Below, piece after piece: positions 7,365 to 12,501 of a stretch of DNA of 12,501 nucleotides; position 1 is the first letter of the stretch, and each line of letters opens with the position of its first letter. A program made the translations under genes and the position numbers. The notes below the pieces were generated by a model. That model had not been told where the DNA came from, searched no databases, and saw only the letters and a list, made by a program, of their open reading frames with translations. This DNA is from a bacterium (GTDB taxonomy: Bacteria; Margulisbacteria; Marinamargulisbacteria; JAAEMD01). The DNA lies in assembly GCA_024225875.1 (NCBI GenBank), contig JAAEMD010000517.1, positions 1 to 12,501 of the forward strand, read 5' to 3'.

Positions 7365-9002
7365 TCAGTGTATCCAGGGCTTTATCAGCTCTACAACTTC
7401 TTTACCACCAACCATACGATGAAGTTCCTGGCTCTTTTCTTCACCCTGCAATAGTTTAACATTAGTCCGACTTTCATTATCCTGAATATATTTATTAACT
7501 AAATAATGTTCATCAGCGAATTTTGCTATCTGCGGTAAATGAGTAACACAAAAAACCTGACAGTATTGAGAAATAATCTTCATATACTCCCCCAGTTTAA
7601 CAGCTGTAATACCTCCTACACCGGCATCAATTTCATCAAAAATAAGAGTTCCTACCGGATTATATTTAAAAAACACAGTCTTAACAGCTAACATAATTCT
7701 GGATAGCTCACCACCTGAAGATACTTTCTGCAGTGGCTTTAAAGGCTCTCCTTTATTAACTGATATCATAAAATCAACCTTTGTAGCACCAGTCACAAAA
7801 AATGAATCAACACAATATTCAATTTTAATTTCAAATTCACAATTATCAAAATTCAGACCCTCCATTTTACTTTGTATATGTTGTGATAATATACCTGCCT
7901 GAACTTTTCTCTTATTATGAAGATCCAGCGCCAGATCAGACAGCTCTGCCAGAGTTGTTTCATATGAGCTTTCCAGACCCTCTGTACTGCTGGAAACAGA
8001 TTCCAGTTCCTTAAGCTCATGCTGAAGCTGCAAAGACAGGTTTACCAGGTCATCTATAGACTTAACCTTATATTTATTTTTATATTTAAAAATGACATCC
8101 AGCCTGGATTCTATATGATCTATATCCAGTGCATCAAGATCATCAAGATGATCCGCCTGACTCCTGATTGTTTTAAGTTTGTCTTCCAGCTCTATCGATA
8201 CGCTGTCCAGGTAGTCTTTAGTCTTAACAAAAAACTGATCTATATCAAGTATCTGCTCTAAATGAGAACCGGACTCAGAAATGAGAACCATAACTTCTTC
8301 AAATTTACCCTGTACTGCTGAAAGAGACATTTTTATTTTACGGCTGTTTCTAATTTCTTTACGCTTCTTCTCAAGGTCCAGCTCTTCACCTGGCTGGAAA
8401 CTATGCTGCTCAATATCCAGCACCTGTAAACTCAACAATTCAATCCTTTGCGCTATTTCATCCCTGCCCTGCTGCCCTGCATCAAGGCGATGACAAATAT
8501 CTTTATACTTTCTAAAACAATCCTGATACCGGGATTTTACACCTTTCAATTCTTCTTCAGCAAAACTGTCCAGCAGTGACAGCTGCATATCACTATTAAA
8601 CAGCTCCAGATGTTCATGCTGGCCAATGATGCCTGCCAGCGGCTTCATAATAGTCTTTAACGTTTTTAAGGTGATCGTTTGTCCATTTACTCTTACCATA
8701 CTCCCTTTACCCTTAACCAGCCTTCTATAAACTATAATTTCTTTATCTTCATCTAATATTTCTTTTAATTCTGGAGATAATAAAACAGTAGATGCATCAA
8801 AAACACCCTCAATAACAGCCTGTTTTTTACTGGTTTTAATCATTTCATCACTTGCCGTCCTGCCCAGTAATAAAGAGATCGCATCCACAATAATCGATTT
8901 TCCAGCTCCGGTTTCTCCAGTCAACATAGTTAAACTGGGACCAAAATCAAGCTCACAGTAGTCAATAATTGTAAAATTTTCTATTCTTAACTGTTTTAAC
9001 AT
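7365..9002 (-). CDS. recN: DNA repair protein RecN
   Basis: An SMC-like ATPase that acts at DNA double-strand breaks in recombinational repair. The 545 residues are close to the family length. The order is: MLKQLRIENFTIID, Walker A GETGAGKS (29-36), a long charged helical region (about 150-380) that forms the paired coiled-coil arms, the ABC signature SSGGELSRIMLAVK (around 430) and Walker B TLIFDEIDAGVGG with Asp456-Glu457, then THLPQIAKFAD with the H-loop. The start overlaps the stop of the preceding methyltransferase gene by seven bases (ATGTTAA). No SOS-box-like sequence was noticed near the start, which lies inside that upstream gene. Confidence 0.96.
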   Translation of the reverse strand: MLKQLRIENFTIIDYCELDFGPSLTMLTGETGAGKSIIVDAISLLLGRTASDEMIKTSKKQAVIEGVFDASTVLLSPELKEILDEDKEIIVYRRLVKGKGSMVRVNGQTITLKTLKTIMKPLAGIIGQHEHLELFNSDMQLSLLDSFAEEELKGVKSRYQDCFRKYKDICHRLDAGQQGRDEIAQRIELLSLQVLDIEQHSFQPGEELDLEKKRKEIRNSRKIKMSLSAVQGKFEEVMVLISESGSHLEQILDIDQFFVKTKDYLDSVSIELEDKLKTIRSQADHLDDLDALDIDHIESRLDVIFKYKNKYKVKSIDDLVNLSLQLQHELKELESVSSSTEGLESSYETTLAELSDLALDLHNKRKVQAGILSQHIQSKMEGLNFDNCEFEIKIEYCVDSFFVTGATKVDFMISVNKGEPLKPLQKVSSGGELSRIMLAVKTVFFKYNPVGTLIFDEIDAGVGGITAVKLGEYMKIISQYCQVFCVTHLPQIAKFADEHYLVNKYIQDNESRTNVKLLQGEEKSQELHRMVGGKEVVELIKPWIH

Positions 9003-9751
9003 CTCTGTTGAATAAAAACGTGTCCTCTGCCCCAGGAAAAGATATCCTTAAATTCTTTGATCAATTTAAACCCCTCATACGGAATCGGATATGTAACACT
9101 TATTATATATGCTCCTCGTTTTGTTTCCTGAAGTTTATCAAAAAATAGTATTTTAGTCTTCTCATCAAAACAGGTACCTGATACATAAACTATATCTGCC
9201 ATACTTATATCAACCTCATCAAAGCTTTTATTAAGAAAAGAAATATTATCTATTTTCAGCTTTTCTTTAATTAATTCTGCTACCTTTATATAAGTTGGAA
9301 TAATATCAATCCCCAGCACTTTACAGTTCAAGACACCTGAAACATAAAAGCTCAAACGACCACGCCCACAGCCAGTATCAATAAATAAACAGTCTTTTTT
9401 CACCGGAATATTAGACATAATATTTCTGATAGTGCTGTATGGAGTTTCTCCATATGTTAAATTACCATCATATATATTATATTTTTTAGATATTTTTTCT
9501 CTTTCATACTTTATGCTGGAATTTGAAAAATAAAAATTATAATAAAAAAATAAATACAGATCGATAAAAAAGATTAACGGGTACCGGAAGTATTCTCTTA
9601 GATCCTGTATAAGGATATAACCTGTAATAAACGGATATAAAAAAAAATGCATAAACAATATTGTAGCTTTTTTAAATGCTGATGACGATATAAAAGTTAG
9701 TGAGTCAGTAGAGTTCGTAACAGGTGAGTAAAAGCCAGGAGAAGAGTTCAT
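8996..9751 (-). CDS. Class I SAM-dependent methyltransferase with hydrophobic N-terminal region, substrate unknown
   Basis: A 251-residue protein. Residues 100-250 form a SAM-binding fold: TYGETPYSTI (99-108), motif I FIDTGCGRGRLS (123-134), GIDIIP with Asp149 ending strand 2, a motif IV-like ADIVYVSGTCFDE (185-197), and a late strand GAYIISVTYPIPYE. The YGETP segment before motif I and the GTC(F) segment recall DOT1-like or protein-directed methyltransferases, but that is only a resemblance. The first 76 residues are unusual: two strongly hydrophobic, Phe/Tyr-rich stretches (29-49 and 57-75) could anchor it to the membrane. An internal start at Met34 would remove only part of this. It overlaps the tlyA stop by four bases (ATGA) and recN by seven, so it is an integral member of this operon. 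It is not the NAD kinase or ArgR often found between tlyA and recN. Confidence 0.65.
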   Translation of the reverse strand: MNSSPGFYSPVTNSTDSLTFISSSAFKKATILFMHFFLYPFITGYILIQDLREYFRYPLIFFIDLYLFFYYNFYFSNSSIKYEREKISKKYNIYDGNLTYGETPYSTIRNIMSNIPVKKDCLFIDTGCGRGRLSFYVSGVLNCKVLGIDIIPTYIKVAELIKEKLKIDNISFLNKSFDEVDISMADIVYVSGTCFDEKTKILFFDKLQETKRGAYIISVTYPIPYEGFKLIKEFKDIFSWGRGHVFIQQRC

Positions 9752-10509
9752 CTTAACCAGAAAAAATATTCCTGATTACCTTTTGATCCTTTTACTGGAG
9801 AAGTACATTTCTTAATGGTCCTGAATAAAGGCCTTAATTCATTTTCTACCTTAGACAACACTTTATTATGATTTTGCTCTTCAACAATACCACCCTTACA
9901 AACCAGGTCTTTTGCAGCCTCGAACTGGGGCTTGATCAAGACAATATAATCTACATTATCCGGTAAAAATGTTTTAAGTACCGGCAGCACCTTTGTCACG
10001 CTTATAAAAGACAGGTCCATAACAACCAGAGATATCTTTTCTATAGTATTTACAGGCAGACCAGCTTTTCTAAACTGCTCTTCAAGTTTATCTCTTGTCA
10101 GTAACCTGGCATTAGTCCGCTCAAGTAAAACAAGTCTTTTACTATTTCTGATCTTTAAATCAACCAGCCCATAAGAAACGTCGACCCCAGTAACAATAGA
10201 AACACCCTTCTGCATAAGAAAGTCTGTAAAACCTCCTGTTGAGATCCCGATATCAAGTGCTGCAGCACCATCTACATTAAAACCAAACTCCTGCCATGCG
10301 CCTGCCAGTTTCAAACCGCCTCTACTGACGTATCTGGGAAATTTTTTTAAAACTCTCAGTTCCGATTTATCACAAACCATAGTACCGGCTTTAGTTATTT
10401 TTGTATTATTTACCAGAATATTACCTGACATAACCAGATAACGGGCCTTATCCTGAGAATCAGCTAACCTCTTATCCATTATGAGCTTATCCAGCCTGAC
10501 CTTTGCCAT
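9748..10509 (-). CDS. tlyA: TlyA family 16S/23S rRNA (cytidine-2'-O)-methyltransferase
   Basis: In characterised relatives this enzyme 2'-O-methylates rRNA cytidines, affecting ribosome function and capreomycin sensitivity. The 253 residues begin with an S4 RNA-binding domain (about 1-62: VRLDKLIMDKRLADS, with MSGNILVN). The FtsJ-like methyltransferase domain follows, with motif I DIGISTGGFTDFL (from Asp86), GVDVSYGLVDLKIRN, the family mark LLERTNAR, VVMDLSFISV and LIKPQFEA (Lys193 in IKPQFE). The length is slightly below the usual ~265. It starts eight bases after der with no clear Shine-Dalgarno, which suggests coupling to der translation. Its stop overlaps the next gene by four bases. The specific rRNA target cannot be told from the sequence. 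Confidence 0.93.
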   Translation of the reverse strand: MAKVRLDKLIMDKRLADSQDKARYLVMSGNILVNNTKITKAGTMVCDKSELRVLKKFPRYVSRGGLKLAGAWQEFGFNVDGAAALDIGISTGGFTDFLMQKGVSIVTGVDVSYGLVDLKIRNSKRLVLLERTNARLLTRDKLEEQFRKAGLPVNTIEKISLVVMDLSFISVTKVLPVLKTFLPDNVDYIVLIKPQFEAAKDLVCKGGIVEEQNHNKVLSKVENELRPLFRTIKKCTSPVKGSKGNQEYFFWLR

Positions 10510-10517
10510 ATTAATAA

Positions 10518-11852
10518 TTATACTGATTTCTTACCTTTAAGATAGATTTTAATACTAACCCCATCCAGTACACCAAAAAAATGGCGTATCTTCTTTTCCA
10601 GATAACGCAAATAATCCTTCTCAATCAGGCCAGGGTGGTTCACAAAAAACACAAAAACAGGCGGGCTTATTTCCACCTGAGCAGCATAGTAAATTTTTAT
10701 GTGCCGGCCCCTCTTTGCAGGAGGGGGGGTCCTTTTGATTACGTTCTCAATAAACTGATTCAGCTCTGATGTTGAAATCCTTGATTCTCCAGCTTCTGTT
10801 ATCCGTGGAACCATCTTAAATATCTTACCCAGGCCAAGACGTAATAATGCAGATCCAAAAATAAAAGGATAGTAGTTTAAAGGCGGCATCAATGCTCTTG
10901 CTTCTTCAATTAGTTTTTTTCTTGCCAGATCTGTTCTGGCTGTTAAATCCCATTTATTAACCATAACAATCATATTCTTGCCAGATTCAAGAACCAGGTT
11001 AATAATTCTTTTATCCTGTTCACACATATAAGTTTCAGGCTCTAAAACAACAATAACCAGATCCGCACTCTTAATTGCCCGGCCTGACCTGAGAACAGAG
11101 TAATACTCAATATCATTTTTTATCCTGGCTTTCTTTCGCATACCAGCCGTATCTGTAAAAACATATTTATTATCAGCATATTTAAAAAACGCATCAACAG
11201 AATCACGGGTAGTACCTGCATATTCATCAACTATCATTTTTTCTTCATTTATCAAGGCATTAATTAGAGATGATTTTCCAACATTGGGCCTGCCTGCAAT
11301 TGATATCCGGTAAGAAGAGTCATATAAATCGCCTGTATTATCAGGTAGAGCACTAATATCTTCAGTAATTACATCCAGAAGTTCATCTATGCCTGAATTA
11401 TGTAACGCTGAAACCGGCAGAGGATCTCCAAAACCTAATTTATAAAAATCACTTACTTCTGCTTTTCGTGCCACATTATCAACTTTATTAACAACCAGAA
11501 TAACCTTGTCTTTATGTAACCGCAAAAATGCCGCTACTTCTTTATCCATTGGGGTAATACCAGTATCTACATCAACCAGAAACAGTATTTTATATGCCCC
11601 TTCAGAGGCTGCCTTAACCTGTTCTTCCACCTTTGCCTGCAAATAGATATCAGCAATCCTGGAAAACAAGACTCCACCACTATCTAAAATAAAAAATTCC
11701 TTTTTATTCCATTTTGCAGGAAAATATGAAATGTCACGTGTAACGCCAGGGTTGTCATGCGTAATAGCTTTTCTACTTCTAATAATACGATTTAAAAGCG
11801 TAGATTTCCCTACATTTGGACGACCAACTATCAAAACTTCAGGTATTTTCAT
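10518..11852 (-). CDS. der: Ribosome biogenesis GTPase Der (EngA)
   Basis: A double GTPase needed for 50S subunit maturation. The 444 residues show the diagnostic pair of G domains. The first has GRPNVGKST (10-18), NPGVTRD, DSGG in place of the common DTGG, and NKVD. The second has GRPNVGKSS (187-195), GTTRDSVD, DTAGMRKKARI and NKWD. A C-terminal KH-like domain follows, with RTPPPAKRGRHIKIYY. Substitution of Ser in the first G3 motif is mild. The ribosome binding site AGGAAA precedes the ATG, and the ATG overlaps the kinase stop as ATGA. A run of seven C residues (minus strand, 10729-10723) encodes the conserved TPPP and leaves the frame intact. Confidence 0.97.
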   Translation of the reverse strand: MKIPEVLIVGRPNVGKSTLLNRIIRSRKAITHDNPGVTRDISYFPAKWNKKEFFILDSGGVLFSRIADIYLQAKVEEQVKAASEGAYKILFLVDVDTGITPMDKEVAAFLRLHKDKVILVVNKVDNVARKAEVSDFYKLGFGDPLPVSALHNSGIDELLDVITEDISALPDNTGDLYDSSYRISIAGRPNVGKSSLINALINEEKMIVDEYAGTTRDSVDAFFKYADNKYVFTDTAGMRKKARIKNDIEYYSVLRSGRAIKSADLVIVVLEPETYMCEQDKRIINLVLESGKNMIVMVNKWDLTARTDLARKKLIEEARALMPPLNYYPFIFGSALLRLGLGKIFKMVPRITEAGESRISTSELNQFIENVIKRTPPPAKRGRHIKIYYAAQVEISPPVFVFFVNHPGLIEKDYLRYLEKKIRHFFGVLDGVSIKIYLKGKKSV

Positions 11853-12501
11853 TTTCCTATATTAGCTTCATTGTTTTTTAAAAAAAATCTAAAAATGTTT
11901 CTCATCTTGTCATTTTCTTTCTCACATAAATCTTTTATATATTCATGACACTTCATCTCTGTGGCAGTTATTCTTTTTGAAGGAGCTTGATTAAATATAA
12001 ATTTGTATTTTTCACATGTTTTCCCCATAAGTAAATTATAAGCTTCCTTATTTTCAGTTTTAAACAAACTGAATACTCTAGAATTTACCTTTGCCCTTTT
12101 TATATTATAAACAATTATTCTTTTTTCCTTTTTTGTATAATGGAAAGGTATAGTTACATTTAATACTGCATTTTTGACTGCTCGATTAATCAAAGAGGCT
12201 TCTATAAAATCATTGTAAAAAGGAATAGAGTTTAATAGCATCTCATATAATATGACACCAGAAGCCCATATATCTACTGAAGTACCATATTTTTGTCCTG
12301 TTAAAATCTCAGGGGCCATATATTCCAGAGTTCCCATCACAGGTCCTTTACATTGTCCTGCCTGCAGGGTTTCTTCTGAAAACTCAAAATCTATTATTTT
12401 TATTGACAGTTTATTGTTTGCTTTATAATAAAGCATTATATTCGCAGGCTTTATATCCCTGTGAATAATACCATAACTATGAATACTTTCAATACCAGAT
12501 C
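11849..12501 (-). CDS. Eukaryotic-like Ser/Thr protein kinase, C-terminal part (cut by the window edge)
   Basis: The frame is open to the right edge, so the N-lobe (P-loop, Lys, Glu) lies outside. An apparent start at ATG 12436 is internal, because the catalytic loop is encoded upstream of it: HRDIKPANIML is read from about 12463 to 12431. What follows is IIDFEFS (DFE at 12391-12383, where most kinases have DFG), then GTLEYMAPEIL and VDIWASGVILYEMLL of the activation segment and helix F. About 70 residues on is PSKRITATEM...HEYI, the usual kinase end. The HRD aspartate, the Lys two residues after it and the Mg-binding Asp of DF(G) are present, so catalysis is plausible, though Glu in place of the DFG glycine may affect Mg binding or loop movement. 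There is no membrane segment after the kinase domain, which ends about 20 residues before the stop. The stop overlaps the der start (ATGA), so the kinase is translationally coupled to der. Substrates are unknown. Confidence 0.85.
   Translation of the reverse strand, partial: SGIESIHSYGIIHRDIKPANIMLYYKANNKLSIKIIDFEFSEETLQAGQCKGPVMGTLEYMAPEILTGQKYGTSVDIWASGVILYEMLLNSIPFYNDFIEASLINRAVKNAVLNVTIPFHYTKKEKRIIVYNIKRAKVNSRVFSLFKTENKEAYNLLMGKTCEKYKFIFNQAPSKRITATEMKCHEYIKDLCEKENDKMRNIFRFFLKNNEANIGK

Noticed and set aside
12434..12436. ATG 12436 as the true start of the kinase gene
   Set aside because: The catalytic loop HRDIKPAN is encoded in the same open frame upstream of this ATG, so the gene continues past the window edge.

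Overview
The window is AT-rich bacterial DNA with dense gene packing, mostly on the minus strand. It carries housekeeping genes (der, tlyA, recN, glmS, aroK, aroB, aroQ) together with a Hanks-type Ser/Thr protein kinase and a TPR/O-GlcNAc-transferase-like protein. That mix suggests an environmental or candidate-phylum bacterium with signalling and glycosylation genes, but nothing in the sequence allows a firm taxonomic call. No rRNA, tRNA, CRISPR array or transposase gene is visible.

Layout, left to right. Positions 1-321 are non-coding: one arm of an inverted repeat (14-55), a heptanucleotide tandem array built on AACTTAG (97-220), and AT-rich promoter-like DNA. Gene 322-2568 (+) encodes a TPR/OGT-type glycosyltransferase. 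It is the only plus-strand gene, and a matching inverted-repeat arm follows it at 2595-2635. From 2665 to the right edge everything is on the minus strand. Read in the direction of transcription there are two gene strings. The first is: kinase (cut by the window edge), der, tlyA, an unassigned class I methyltransferase, recN. The second starts after a 123-base gap that holds a possible promoter and operator-like dyad: glmS, aroK, aroB, aroQ, a small methyltransferase.

How the genes work together. The right-hand string joins ribosome biogenesis and maturation (Der, TlyA), DNA repair (RecN), a kinase and a methyltransferase, with ATGA overlaps, a 7-base overlap or an 8-base gap between neighbours, so it looks translationally coupled. 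The left-hand string joins glucosamine-6-phosphate synthesis (GlmS) to three shikimate-pathway steps (AroB, AroQ, AroK). GlmS feeds the UDP-GlcNAc pool, which is also the donor known for OGT-family enzymes, so the nearby OGT-like gene may draw on it, although it is probably separately acquired.

The most noteworthy observation is that the OGT-like gene sits between two arms of a ~42-base inverted repeat (39 of 42 aligned columns identical), with opposite orientation to its neighbours and no transposase. This looks like a cargo gene in a non-autonomous, terminal-repeat-bounded element. The kinase with DFE in place of DFG, coupled to der, and the unassigned methyltransferase between tlyA and recN are secondary points of interest.
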